28,813 bases of DNA from an uncultured Collinsella sp. (GTDB lineage Bacteria; Actinomycetota; Coriobacteriia; Coriobacteriales; Coriobacteriaceae). Where the stretch lies: positions 1 to 28,813 of the forward strand of contig CALBUZ010000194.1 in NCBI GenBank assembly GCA_937969105.1, given 5' to 3'. The notes under the pieces are model-generated. The model was not told the DNA's origin and did not search any database. It saw only the letters and a list, made by a program, of their open reading frames with translations. This document shows positions 15,150 to 23,341 of the stretch, one piece after another (the first letter of the stretch is position 1; each line of letters starts with the position of its first letter). A program made the translations under genes and the position numbers.

Positions 15150-16844
15150 ATGGCAACTGTTGCCGCACCTATCGATGCTACGTCGACTGCCGCTTGGAAG
15201 GCACTCGAGGCTCATCAGGAGAAGCTCGAGGCCGATGGTATCGACCTCAAGGCCTGGTTCGCTGCCGATGCCGAGCGCGTGAACAAGCTGAGCTTTGACG
15301 CCGGTGACCTGCACTTCGATCTGTCGAAGAACCTGGTGACCGATGAGACCGTCAAGCTGCTGTGCGATCTTGCCCGCGAGGTGAAGCTCGAGGAGCGCCG
15401 CGACGCCATGTTCTCCGGCGAGCACATCAACACCACCGAGGACCGCGCCGTCCTGCACACCGCGCTTCGTCGTCCGGCAAGCGAGAAGGGCCAGCTCATC
15501 GTTGACGGCCAGGATGTCGTCGCCGACGTGCACGAGGTCCTCGACCGCATGTATGCGTTCGCCGAGCGCGTGCGCTCCGGTGAGTGGAAGGGCGTAACCG
15601 GTAAGAAGATCGAGCACCTGGTGTCCATCGGCATCGGTGGCTCCGACTTGGGCCCGGTCATGGCCTACGAGGCCCTGCGTCCCTATGCCGACGCCGGTAT
15701 CGACTGCCGCTACATCTCCAATATCGACCCCAACGACCAGGCCGAGAAGCTCAAGGGCCTCGATCCCGAGACCACGCTCGTGATTATCGTCTCCAAGACT
15801 TTCACCACGCTCGAGACCCTCACTAACGCTCGCGAGGTCAAGACCTGGATGCTCGAGCAGCTCAAGGCTCAGGGTGCCATCGACGGCTCCGATGAGCAGA
15901 ACGCCGAGGCCGTGGCAAAGCACTTCGTCGCCGTTTCCACCGCACTCGAGAAGGTCGAGGCCTTCGGTATTGACCCCGCCAATGCCTTCGGCTTCTGGAA
16001 CTGGGTCGGCGGCCGCTACTCCGTCGACTCCGCCGTGGGCCTGTCGCTGATCGTCGTGCTCGGCCCCGAGCGCTTCCAGCAGTTCCTCGAGGGCTTCCAT
16101 GCCATCGACGAGTACTTCTGCAACACGCCGCTCGAGAACAACGCCGTCGCGCTGATGGGCCTGTTCAACGTCTGGTACGTCAACTTCTTCGGCTCCAAGA
16201 GCCACGCCGTGCTTCCGTACTGCCAGTATCTGCACCGCTTCCCGGCCTACCTGCAGCAGCTCACCATGGAGTCCAACGGCAAGCACGTCCGCTGGGACGG
16301 CAGCGCTGTGACCTCCGATACCGGTGAGATCTTCTGGGGCGAGCCCGGCACCAACGGCCAGCATGCCTTCTACCAGCTGCTGCACCAGGGCACTGTGGTG
16401 GTTCCGGCCGACTTCATCGCCTTCGCCAATACCGCCAATCCTGCGACCGATAGCGGCCAGGACGTGCATGAGCTGTTCCTGGGCAACTTCCTGGCCCAGA
16501 CCAAGGCGCTTGCCTTTGGCAAGACGGCCGACGAGGTTCGTGCCGAGGGCACGCCCGAGCAGATCGTCCCGGCCCGCTGCTTTGAGGGCAACCGTCCGAC
16601 GACCTCGATCTTCGGCGACACGCTGACCCCGTTCGCACTTGGCGAGCTCATCGCCCTGTACGAGCACATCACGTTTGTCGAGGGCACGGTCTGGGGCATC
16701 GACTCCTACGACCAGTGGGGCGTTGAGCTGGGTAAGCAGCTTGCCAAGCAGATTACCCCGGCCTTCCACGACGACGCCGCCAAGGCCGAGCAGGACGCTT
16801 CGACCCAGGCGCTCATCGAGTTCTACCGCGCTCACCGCAAGTAG
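15150..16844 (+). CDS. pgi: Glucose-6-phosphate isomerase
   Basis: Cytoplasmic glycolytic enzyme interconverting glucose 6-phosphate and fructose 6-phosphate, 564 residues, in the range of the long bacterial form. Family blocks visible in order: [11 protein letters not shown] (phosphate site, about 158-168), [11 protein letters not shown] (about 213-223), [27 protein letters not shown] (contains catalytic Glu and His, about 397-407) and a C-terminal [10 protein letters not shown] with the catalytic lysine. The ATG at 15150 follows GAGGAGGA; the in-frame GTG at 15123 is upstream of that site. Codon use is strongly biased (high GC at third positions), as expected for a highly expressed gene. 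A TAGAAT at about 15085 may be its -10. It is monocistronic, closed by the terminator at 16877. Confidence 0.97.
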   Translation: MATVAAPIDATSTAAWKALEAHQEKLEADGIDLKAWFAADAERVNKLSFDAGDLHFDLSKNLVTDETVKLLCDLAREVKLEERRDAMFSGEHINTTEDRAVLHTALRRPASEKGQLIVDGQDVVADVHEVLDRMYAFAERVRSGEWKGVTGKKIEHLVSIGIGGSDLGPVMAYEALRPYADAGIDCRYISNIDPNDQAEKLKGLDPETTLVIIVSKTFTTLETLTNAREVKTWMLEQLKAQGAIDGSDEQNAEAVAKHFVAVSTALEKVEAFGIDPANAFGFWNWVGGRYSVDSAVGLSLIVVLGPERFQQFLEGFHAIDEYFCNTPLENNAVALMGLFNVWYVNFFGSKSHAVLPYCQYLHRFPAYLQQLTMESNGKHVRWDGSAVTSDTGEIFWGEPGTNGQHAFYQLLHQGTVVVPADFIAFANTANPATDSGQDVHELFLGNFLAQTKALAFGKTADEVRAEGTPEQIVPARCFEGNRPTTSIFGDTLTPFALGELIALYEHITFVEGTVWGIDSYDQWGVELGKQLAKQITPAFHDDAAKAEQDASTQALIEFYRAHRK

Positions 16845-16876
16845 TCGCTGCTGTTAACGCATCGCGCCTTATAGTC

Positions 16877-16911
16877 AGGGGCCCGTATCCTATCGGATGC
16901 GGGCCCCTTTG
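16877..16911 (+). terminator. Terminator of pgi
   Basis: A 14-bp stem (16877-16890 with 16895-16908, one G-T mismatch/wobble) with a TATC loop, followed by TT and GCTTTG. It lies 32 bases after the pgi stop and separates it from the convergent ATPase operon. Confidence 0.85.
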
Positions 16912-16985
16912 CTTTGCCGTGGTCCCGGGGCGCACGGCCTTTGTGGAACATCGCCGGGGCGCCGCGCGCTGCGAGAACCCTGCGC

Positions 16986-18290
16986 CTAGATCTCGGTCTC
17001 CGCATGGCCTCGCTGCGCCTCGGGCAGCTCCCCGTAGAGCGGATGGTCTTCGAGCCTAAAGCGCTCGACCTGTTCGGGAGTGCGACCGCGTACAAAGAGC
17101 CACGAGCGATCGATCGGCGTCGCCATGAGCGTGCTGGGCAGTGCGTCGGCGCGGTCGGAAAACACCCGGGCGCTCTCGGGATCCTGGAACGCCAGCACCA
17201 GATGCGTATCGCAGTTGCCCATGATGGAGCGTGCGCGTGCCTCGCCATAGAGCGCATCGAGCTGATTGGTCGACTGCAATAGCAGCGTTGCCCAGATGTT
17301 GCGGCTTCGGATAATCGAGAGCACGTTGTTGATCTGGGGGATCTGCAGATTTGCGAAGTCATCGAGCATAAAGCGCACGGGCACGGGCAGGCTGCCGTCG
17401 GGCTGCCTATCGGCTTCGCGAATGAGGCCCATAAACGCCTGCGTAATAAAGAGGCCGGTCAGCGGATCGAGATTGCGGTCAATATCGCTTACGGTTACAA
17501 ACAGGGCGCAGAGGGTGTGTCCCATGGATGCGAAGTCCACCTGATGGCACTCACGATAGAGCTGTGCCGCACCGTCGAATCCCAGACACATGACCTTTTC
17601 GGCAAGGATGCCGACGATACTCGCGTGCATGCGCTCGGCATTTTGCGTAATGGCGTAGCGCCGCCATAGCGAGAGGGCATAGCTTTGGGGGTCGGTCGTG
17701 ATCAGATCGTCAAACAATCGGGCCGTGGCACCGTCCTGCAGGTGCTCGATCAGCTTGATGACCGAGCTGATCGTCTGCTTGTCGGCGGGTAGCTGTTCGG
17801 TGACGTAGGCGATAAGACACGACAGCAGGTTTGCCGCCGCATGATCCCAAAAAGGCTGGTTGTTGTCCTCGATGGGGCAGATGGCCTTTGCCGCCGAGAG
17901 GATGTCCTGCTGGTTGGGCCTGCCGTCCGCCTTGCGGCGAATGTGCCTCAGGGGGTTGTAGCCGCAGCGCTCGATGCTGGGCGCAAGGGACGGGACGGTG
18001 TTGAGGTCGGCGAAGTTGAGACATTGCACGCGGTAGCCGTGGGCTGCCAGCACGGGTCCCACTTCGCGACAGAGCGTGCCTTTGGTGTCGAGCACGATGT
18101 AGCTTGCGTTCATTTGCAGTAGGTTGGGCTTGAGGACGTTTCGGGTCTTGCCGGCTCCCGAGGGGCCGATCACAAGTGCATTGTTGTTGAGTCCCGTTTG
18201 GCGGGTGTCGCAGGAAAGCGTTCGATCCTTGGCGAGGATGGTGGACGATGCGGACTCAGATGCGGCGAGGCGGCTGGCGAGGTTAGACAT
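16986..18290 (-). CDS. VirD4/TraG-like ATPase lacking the N-terminal membrane domain
   Basis: 434-residue RecA-type ATPase of the type IV coupling-protein family. It opens with L-D-T-R-Q-T-G-L-N-N-N-A-L-V-I-G, the start of the nucleotide-binding domain in Gram-positive coupling proteins. Walker A is G-P-S-G-A-G-K-T at 42-49. F-M-L-D-D-F-A-N-L at 307-315 is Walker B, with Asp where many relatives have Glu, and the L-L-Q-S-T-N-Q-L sensor motif is near 337-344. Family members normally have 100-150 residues with two membrane helices before this; here they are absent and no membrane helix is seen. ATG at 18290 has AAGGAGG and overlaps the end of the ClpP-like gene by eight bases, so translation is coupled. 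No relaxase, VirB-type gene or integrase is nearby, which argues against ordinary conjugation. Confidence 0.8.
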   Translation of the reverse strand: MSNLASRLAASESASSTILAKDRTLSCDTRQTGLNNNALVIGPSGAGKTRNVLKPNLLQMNASYIVLDTKGTLCREVGPVLAAHGYRVQCLNFADLNTVPSLAPSIERCGYNPLRHIRRKADGRPNQQDILSAAKAICPIEDNNQPFWDHAAANLLSCLIAYVTEQLPADKQTISSVIKLIEHLQDGATARLFDDLITTDPQSYALSLWRRYAITQNAERMHASIVGILAEKVMCLGFDGAAQLYRECHQVDFASMGHTLCALFVTVSDIDRNLDPLTGLFITQAFMGLIREADRQPDGSLPVPVRFMLDDFANLQIPQINNVLSIIRSRNIWATLLLQSTNQLDALYGEARARSIMGNCDTHLVLAFQDPESARVFSDRADALPSTLMATPIDRSWLFVRGRTPEQVERFRLEDHPLYGELPEAQRGHAETEI

Positions 18291-18900
18291 GGGCGACCTC
18301 CTTGGTGGTCGAGAGGATTTCGTGGGCAAAGCCGAGCTCGACGGCGCGCTCGGCCGAAAGGTAGGTGTCTTTTGCAGTGAGGGACTGGATGCGCTTGGGC
18401 GTGAGGCCGCTGCGGTCCGAGAGGATTTGCGTGAGGGTCTTGCGGGTCTGCATGAGACGCCGGCTGGTTTCCTGCAGCGCAAGTGCCGAGCCGCCTGCCC
18501 CCTGGGGGATCAGCGGGTCGTGAATCATGAGCTCTGCATGGGGCGCCATACGGCGATCGTCGCCGCCCATAAAGATCACGGCGCCCATGGACGCGGCGAA
18601 TTCCAGGCAGACGGTGCGGATGGGGCACGATGCGAGGCGCATGGCGTCATAGATCGCAAGACCCGATCGCACGCTTCCGCCTGCGCTGGCGACAAATATG
18701 GTGATGGGGCGGCTGGGGTCGGTGGCATCGAGCAGGCGGATCTGCTGGCATAGGTCGTGGGCCATCGGGGTTTCGATGTTTCCCATGACGGAGAGCTCGC
18801 GACGGGCGAGCATCTCATCGTAAATGCTGGTGAGCGTGATACCTCGGGCGGATTCACGCATGGTGAGGGGGCTGATGATGGGGGAATGATTGGTGTCCAT
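18283..18900 (-). CDS. ClpP-like serine protease
   Basis: 205 residues of the ClpP/crotonase fold. The catalytic triad can be placed: Ser104 in A-A-S-M-G-A, His127 in L-M-I-H-D-P-L and Asp178 in A-K-D-T-Y-L-S-A. A-S-A-G-G-S at 71-76 replaces the usual N-S-P-G-G oxyanion motif. About 28 residues precede the first ClpP helix, and the sequence is diverged from a housekeeping ClpP. No Clp ATPase gene adjoins it. Instead, an overlapping VirD4-like ATPase gene follows and an unknown gene precedes it by 63 bases on the same strand. It may be an accessory protease working with that operon. ATG at 18900 follows AAAGGAG. Confidence 0.85.
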   Translation of the reverse strand: MDTNHSPIISPLTMRESARGITLTSIYDEMLARRELSVMGNIETPMAHDLCQQIRLLDATDPSRPITIFVASAGGSVRSGLAIYDAMRLASCPIRTVCLEFAASMGAVIFMGGDDRRMAPHAELMIHDPLIPQGAGGSALALQETSRRLMQTRKTLTQILSDRSGLTPKRIQSLTAKDTYLSAERAVELGFAHEILSTTKEVAHV

Positions 18901-18963
18901 GAGGACTCCTTTCTGTTGGTTGTGTTGTGGAATAGGATTGTTGCCCGCGGAGGGGCTGGCGGG

Positions 18964-19854
18964 CTACAGGGTTCGTCCGAGCCTGAGATCGAGCTCGGTT
19001 GTGGGGCAGGCTGCCTGTTCGTGCGGCTCGCAAACGCCAAGGGCTCCAAAGCGATGGAGCGTTGCGGCGGGCGTGGTGTAGGCGAGCCGCAGCTGATGCT
19101 CGACAGGGGCACATCCGTCATTTTTGTAATGAGCCGCGTAGTACTGCGCGATGCTGGCGTTCATCTCGCTGCCATTGCGATGGCGCTCAAACTGGCGTCT
19201 GCAGGTCTCGATGATCTTTGCTACCGACTTGGGTGCCGTCGCGGGAACAAGGGCGAGATAGCCCTCAAATAGCTCGTTGATGCTCAGGAGGCACAGCAGA
19301 TCGATCAGCGTCCTTATGGCTGCTCCCTCGGCGGAAAAGTGCGCGGTCATGCGGTTATATCGGTTGCGGTCGACGATGGCCGCATGGGGTCTTGGAGTTT
19401 TCTGCCCCGTGGTTCCGGGCTTTTGCCGCGCCTGTGTATTGAGCTCGACGTTGCAGCGCTTGAGGCCGTCCAACGGAAGGAACAGTGCGGTGCGCAGGGT
19501 GTTCCGCTTGCTTTCGAGTTCATGACGCTCGTCGGGTTCCCATTCGAGCTTGAGTTTCGTGTCGAGCGCCGTAAGCATATGGGCTAGGCAGCCTACGGTA
19601 AGAACGTACGAATCGTTGTCGCGTTTTGGGGCATAGGGGTCTGTCAGTTTGCGAATGTCGGGGTCGCCCATGATCTTTGTGCAGCGCTTCAGCAGTTGAG
19701 GGTGGTCGGCCAAGATCGTCGTGAGCGGTAGCGACGCGTAGTTCTTGATGGTCGCGGCGGCAAAGGCGGCGTCATATTCGTTTGCATATGCTCGCTCAAT
19801 GCGGGCATCCAGAATGCTTTTCTTATCGCCGTCTTCAGCGTGGTGGTTTGTCAT
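18964..19854 (-). CDS. Protein of unknown function, first gene of the ClpP/VirD4-like operon
   Basis: 296 residues, not recognised. It is charged, Ala/Leu-rich and largely helical by composition, without signal peptide or membrane segments. Some hydrophobic runs (I-R-T-L-I-D-L-L-C-L-L-S-I-N-E-L-F) suggest a packed helical core. The C-terminal part has several Cys/His (K-N-D-G-C-A-P-V-E-H, C-E-P-H-E-Q-A-A-C) that could bind metal, though spacing matches no family I know. ATG at 19854 has TTGGAGAAG as ribosome binding site. The frame extends upstream to 20010 through a His-rich repeat translated from an A/C-rich leader, but that start has no ribosome binding site. Position and strand make it the lead gene of a three-gene operon. 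Confidence 0.7.
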   Translation of the reverse strand: MTNHHAEDGDKKSILDARIERAYANEYDAAFAAATIKNYASLPLTTILADHPQLLKRCTKIMGDPDIRKLTDPYAPKRDNDSYVLTVGCLAHMLTALDTKLKLEWEPDERHELESKRNTLRTALFLPLDGLKRCNVELNTQARQKPGTTGQKTPRPHAAIVDRNRYNRMTAHFSAEGAAIRTLIDLLCLLSINELFEGYLALVPATAPKSVAKIIETCRRQFERHRNGSEMNASIAQYYAAHYKNDGCAPVEHQLRLAYTTPAATLHRFGALGVCEPHEQAACPTTELDLRLGRTL

Positions 19855-19900
19855 AGCTTCTCCAATCGGTTGATGTTCGTGCTGTTTGTTGATGTGTTGG

Positions 19901-19936
19901 TTGTCGTGAGTGATGTGCTTGCCGTGGGTGATGTGC
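19901..19936. repeat. Two tandem 18-bp units in the leader of the unknown-ClpP-VirD4 operon
   Basis: Units 19901-19918 and 19919-19936 agree at 16 of 18 positions, with a weaker related stretch at about 19883-19897. On the transcribed minus strand the leader is very rich in C and A and poor in G (CACATCAC, CACG), and is unlikely to fold. Confidence 0.6.
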
Positions 19937-20461
19937 TGACGTTGGGGTGCTATGCGGTTTTCAATGAGCCCGTGAGGCAGTTGCTGCAGGGGCGGGATGG
20001 AACGGCCCATGCAAGGCGGAAGGCATCGTGCTCAAAATCGAGACAGCAATGCCCTAGGTGCCTCACATGTGGCAGTTACCTCATTAAGTTGTCATTGCGT
20101 TTGGGGTTGTACTTTGCCGATCTTCTTTCTCTTACACGCTGAAAACTGAAACTGAATATGCTCGATCAAACGATGACCACCGGAGCGGTCATCTTTAAAG
20201 TACGTTCGTTTTGCTGATTTGACAAGAACTAATTTTGAATTTTTTTCTACGGGATGAAATGAGATTTGTGGAACGGTCGCGATTGGTGTCGCCAGCTTTG
20301 CATGTGGTGGCTCGGCGTTTGGGCTGGAACGACTGAGCCCCGAGATGGCGTCCCGTTCATGTTTGAGACAATATATGACTTTTTGCCCGTTGCAAACAGA
20401 GTCGCGGTGGGTGTTCTGTATGATGGCTCAGACAAGGTTGTTCAATGACAGGGAGGCATAT
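19937..20461. other. Intergenic region between divergent operons
   Basis: No gene is supported here. The part 20090-20260 is AT-richer than its surroundings. It holds a bulged hairpin at 20172-20198 (GATGA and CCG arms) followed by TTTAAA, resembling a terminator or the edge of an inserted segment. No clear promoter consensus could be fixed for the minus-strand operon. On the plus strand, TATGAT near 20420 is a -10 candidate for the HAD gene. Confidence 0.45.
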
Positions 20462-21304
20462 ATGGCAATCAAAGCCATCGCAATGGATATCGACGGTACG
20501 CTCACCAACGATCAGAAAGTGATTAGCCCGCGTACGCGCGAGAAGCTGCTCGCGGCGCAGGAGTCGGGCATTAAGCTCATTTTGGCTTCGGGCCGTCCCG
20601 CATGGGGGCTGCACGCCTTGGCACAGGAGCTCGACCTTCAAAACCATGGCGGTCTGCTGGTGGCCTTTAACGGCGCTCACGTCGTCGATGCCCAGACCGA
20701 CGAGGTACTGTTCGATCAGGCTATGCCTGCCGACGAATTGCATCGCCTGATTGATCACCTGCGTAATTTTGACGTGATCCCTATGATTTCGCTCGGTCGC
20801 GATTTGCACGTCGAGGACTCGTACCATTGCATGATCACGCTGCCTGACGGCTCGCAGAAGAATATCGTCAAGTATGAGCGCGACGCGTGCGATCTTAAGA
20901 TTCGCGAGGTGGAGAGCCTGCATGAGGTCGCTGATGCTTATCCCGTGGACAAGCTGCTCACTGCGGGCGACCCGGCCTATTTGCAAGCGCATCACGAGGA
21001 GATGTACGCGCCCTTTACTCAGACGCTTTCTGGTATGTTTACGGCCGACTGGTACTTTGAGTACACGGCGCCCGGTATCGACAAGGCCCGTGCGCTCGAG
21101 GGTGCCCTGCCCAAGCTCGGCATCGATGCCAGTGAGGTCGTATCGTTTGGCGACGGCCAGAATGACAAGTCCATGATTGAGTGGGCCGGCACCGGTGTTG
21201 CCATGGGCAACGCGGTCGATGAGGTTAAGGCCGTGGCCCAGATGGTGACCGCCAATAACAACGAAGACGGCATTGCGGTGGCGCTGGATAAGCTGCTGGG
21301 TTAG
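20462..21304 (+). CDS. Cof-type HAD-IIB family hydrolase
   Basis: Predicted cytoplasmic sugar-phosphate or nucleotide phosphatase, 280 residues, standard for Cof-like proteins. Motif I is D-I-D-G-T-L-T, with nucleophile Asp9 and general acid Asp11. Motif II is L-A-S-G-R-P. Motif III Lys lies in the D-K-A-R-A-L region, and motif IV is F-G-D-G-Q-N-D near residues 227-233. The IIB cap domain lies between II and III. ATG at 20462 follows GGGAGG; the open frame reaches back to 20345 with no ribosome binding site there. Substrate is not predictable. It is first of three plus-strand sugar-phosphate-type genes, but a strong terminator separates it from the second. Confidence 0.9.
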   Translation: MAIKAIAMDIDGTLTNDQKVISPRTREKLLAAQESGIKLILASGRPAWGLHALAQELDLQNHGGLLVAFNGAHVVDAQTDEVLFDQAMPADELHRLIDHLRNFDVIPMISLGRDLHVEDSYHCMITLPDGSQKNIVKYERDACDLKIREVESLHEVADAYPVDKLLTAGDPAYLQAHHEEMYAPFTQTLSGMFTADWYFEYTAPGIDKARALEGALPKLGIDASEVVSFGDGQNDKSMIEWAGTGVAMGNAVDEVKAVAQMVTANNNEDGIAVALDKLLG

Positions 21305-21326
21305 AATCGCCGATAATGCATGGTTC

Positions 21327-21355
21327 GGGCGCCTGCTTACAGGCGCCCTTTTGTT
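21327..21355 (+). terminator. Terminator after the Cof-type hydrolase gene
   Basis: A perfect 9-bp stem (21327-21335 with 21340-21348), loop CTTA, followed by TTTTGTT. Its T-run directly touches the AGGGAGG ribosome binding site of the next gene, so readthrough or a promoter near GATAAT (21312-21317) is needed for that gene. Confidence 0.8.
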
Positions 21356-21367
21356 AGGGAGGGTGCC

Positions 21368-22027
21368 GTGTCCGCATTTCCGTTCGACGCCGTTATCTTT
21401 GACATGGACGGCGTGATTGTCGATACCGAGTATTACTACCTGGGCGAGACTGCCGCGTTTGCCAAGGAGCTTGGGCTTAATCTGACTCAAGAGGAGTTGA
21501 ATGGGCAGGTCGGTACCTCGCATCAGTTCTTCCTGCATTTGCTTGTCGATTGGTTTGAGCGCGCCGGTAAGGGGCATTTCACTGGCGAGGAAGCGTTGGC
21601 CCGTTGGGACGAGTGGGCGCATAAGCGTCCGCGCGACTATCAGGCTTTGATTAACCCAGGCGCCGTGGATACGATTCGAGAGCTGCCGCGCCGTGGCGTT
21701 CGCGTGGCGCTTGCCAGCTCGTCTCCCATGGTTAGCATCGAGGAAGTGCTCAATGCGTGCGGGCTGTCGGATGCCTTTGAGTATGTGGTGAGCGGCGAGC
21801 AGTTTAAGGAGAGCAAGCCCGAGCCCGATATCTACCTGCATGCGCTGGATCTCCTGGGGCTGCCCGCGAATCGCTGCTGCTGCGTTGAGGATTCGGTGCC
21901 TGGCATCACTGCCGGCAAGCGAGCCGGCCTGACAGTCATTGCCAAGCGCGAGGAACGCTTCGGCTTTAGCCAAGATGCCGCGGACAAGATTATCGACCAG
22001 CTGCCGGAACTGTTGGAACTCGCGTAG
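21368..22027 (+). CDS. HAD-IA family hydrolase, beta-phosphoglucomutase-like
   Basis: 219 residues. The N-terminal D-M-D-G-V-I-V-D-T motif carries the nucleophile and acid/base aspartates. A helical cap follows, then L-A-S-S-S (motif II), K-P-E-P-D-I-Y (motif III Lys) and V-E-D-S-V-P-G-I (motif IV). This arrangement is shared by beta-phosphoglucomutases and by phosphatases acting on sugar phosphates, so the reaction is not settled. The GTG at 21368 has AGGGAGG upstream, and the frame extends to 21320 through the terminator. The sugar kinase gene starts 62 bases downstream on the same strand, so the two may be co-transcribed. Confidence 0.88.
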   Translation: MSAFPFDAVIFDMDGVIVDTEYYYLGETAAFAKELGLNLTQEELNGQVGTSHQFFLHLLVDWFERAGKGHFTGEEALARWDEWAHKRPRDYQALINPGAVDTIRELPRRGVRVALASSSPMVSIEEVLNACGLSDAFEYVVSGEQFKESKPEPDIYLHALDLLGLPANRCCCVEDSVPGITAGKRAGLTVIAKREERFGFSQDAADKIIDQLPELLELA

Positions 22028-22089
22028 ATCCTGGGCGGTACTGCTGTCACAACAGTGGTTCCGTTGGCATAAGAGAGAGGGGCGGCGTC

Positions 22090-22953
22090 ATGGCATTTAA
22101 CGTGAGCGCTCTGGGGTTTGGCGACAACGTCGTCGACCGCTACGAGCATATCAACACAATGTATCCGGGTGGCAATGCGGTGAACTTTGCCGTGTATGCC
22201 AAGAAGTGCGGCGCCGTGCGCTCCGCGTATATGGGCATCTTTGGTAATGACGCTGCTGCCGAGCATGTGATTGCGAGTCTTGAGGATGAGGGCGTTGAGC
22301 TAGCCAAATGCAAGCAGCTCATCGGCGAGAACGGTGCGGCTCGCGTTACTGTGGTTGATGGTGACCGTGTATTTCTGGGGTCTAACGAGGGCGGCATCCG
22401 TGGTGATGCGCGCTATGTGCTCGATCGTTTTGATCTGGCGTATATGAAACAGTTTGATGTGGTTCATTCGGGTAACTATTGCTTTACCGAGCGCGAGCTG
22501 CCCAAGCTGAAGGCAGCGGGTATTACCGTTTCGTTTGACTTCTCGGATGATTCGACCGACGAGTACTACGAGCAGATTGCTCCCTACGTTGACTTCGCGT
22601 TCTTTAGCGCGGCAGACGCTGCGAGCGAGGATGAGATTCGCGAGCGTCTTGCCTGGGTGAAGGGCTTGGGCCCATGTTTTGTGTCCGCAACGGCTGGCGC
22701 TGAGGGTTGCATTGCCTATGACGGCGAGCGTTACTATCGGCAGTATGCCAAGCCCGTGGCAGACATGAAGGACACCATGGGCGCGGGTGACTCGTTCCTG
22801 ACTTCGTTCCTGATGTGCTATCTCGATTACGTCAAGCGTGGCGAGGATGGTGCCGAGGCCATCGAGCGCGCACTCGACTTTGCGGCAGGGTTTGCTTCGA
22901 CCGTATGCGGTATGGAAGGCTCCTGGGGCCATGGAGCGCCAATTTCCGAATAG
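22090..22953 (+). CDS. PfkB-family sugar kinase, fructoselysine 6-kinase-like
   Basis: Ribokinase-fold kinase of 287 residues. It has the short N-terminus G-F-G-D-N-V-V-D-R-Y and the G-G-N-A-V-N-F-A-V-Y motif for sugar binding. The anion-hole and catalytic base stretch is D-T-M-G-A-G-D-S-F at about 228-236. The order of conserved pieces (D-N-V-V-D, G-G-N-A-V-N-x-A-V-Y, D-F-S-D) is closest, from memory, to E. coli FrlD, which phosphorylates fructoselysine. The deglycase and transporter genes of a fructoselysine pathway are not in the window. Another ketose or nucleoside substrate therefore remains possible. ATG at 22090 follows GAGAGGGG. Confidence 0.8.
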   Translation: MAFNVSALGFGDNVVDRYEHINTMYPGGNAVNFAVYAKKCGAVRSAYMGIFGNDAAAEHVIASLEDEGVELAKCKQLIGENGAARVTVVDGDRVFLGSNEGGIRGDARYVLDRFDLAYMKQFDVVHSGNYCFTERELPKLKAAGITVSFDFSDDSTDEYYEQIAPYVDFAFFSAADAASEDEIRERLAWVKGLGPCFVSATAGAEGCIAYDGERYYRQYAKPVADMKDTMGAGDSFLTSFLMCYLDYVKRGEDGAEAIERALDFAAGFASTVCGMEGSWGHGAPISE

Positions 22954-22960
22954 GTGAGCA

Positions 22961-22994
22961 GTCCCGGGGAGTCGAATTGTCGCCTCCCCGGGAC
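22961..22994 (+). terminator. Hairpin after the sugar kinase gene
   Basis: A perfect 11-bp GC-rich stem (22961-22971 with 22984-22994), eight bases after the stop codon. No T-run follows; instead the inverted-repeat element begins four bases later. Confidence 0.6.
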
Positions 22995-22997
22995 CTC

Positions 22998-23228
22998 GTG
23001 GGCAAAAAATGCCAAATATGAGTACTGTCACTAATTTAGTAACAGCGAAATCAAGCTTTCGAGAGCCTAGTTGAGTGTCTGCGGTCGATTAAAACCTGCT
23101 AAGTATGGCTTTGCCCATGCAAACAGTGACTTGATAATGAACGGATGTACATTATCAAGTCACTGTTTGGTTGCAAAATAATGTGACTAGCTTTGCAACA
23201 GTACTCATATTTGGCATTTTTTGCCCAC
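22998..23228. repeat. MITE-like element with 31-bp perfect terminal inverted repeats and an inner palindrome
   Basis: Outer arms 22998-23028 and 23198-23228 are perfect reverse complements over 31 bases. Inside, 23120-23139 and 23150-23169 form a second perfect 20-bp inverted repeat around a 10-base loop. The 231-bp element is AT-richer than its flanks and has no coding capacity. Terminal inverted repeats plus no open frame resemble a non-autonomous transposable element. No target-site duplication is obvious. Confidence 0.8.
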
Positions 23229-23279
23229 TGCCCCTTGCGCGAAGGTCCGCAGCGGAAAGTATGGCCCGTTTCGATGCAC

Positions 23280-23327
23280 AAAAATGGGATGGATCTTCCC
23301 TGGCAACCGCCCAGAAAGGTCCACCCC
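23280..23327 (-). terminator. Terminator of the DUF2207 gene
   Basis: On the minus strand, about 13 pairs with one mismatch form between 23311-23327 and 23286-23300, followed by a TTTTT tract (AAAAA at 23280-23284 on plus). It lies just after the DUF2207 stop. Confidence 0.6.
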
Positions 23328-23341
23328 AAAGCAAGCGCTCG

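Noticed and set aside
15084..16835. 583-residue open frame opposite pgi
   Set aside because: Valine/Gly/Leu-rich mirror of a highly expressed gene's codon bias, with no family motif.
16986..18290. Clp-docking tripeptide (L-G-F near residues 236-238) in the VirD4-like ATPase
   Set aside because: A three-residue match is expected by chance in 434 residues, and it is not shown to lie in a loop. It is not used as evidence for protease binding.
19901..19936. CRISPR array
   Set aside because: Units are directly tandem with no spacers and only two good copies; no cas genes in the window.
20357..21973. 538-residue open frame opposite the two HAD genes
   Set aside because: Spans two well-supported plus-strand genes and their terminator; composition is that of a shadow frame.
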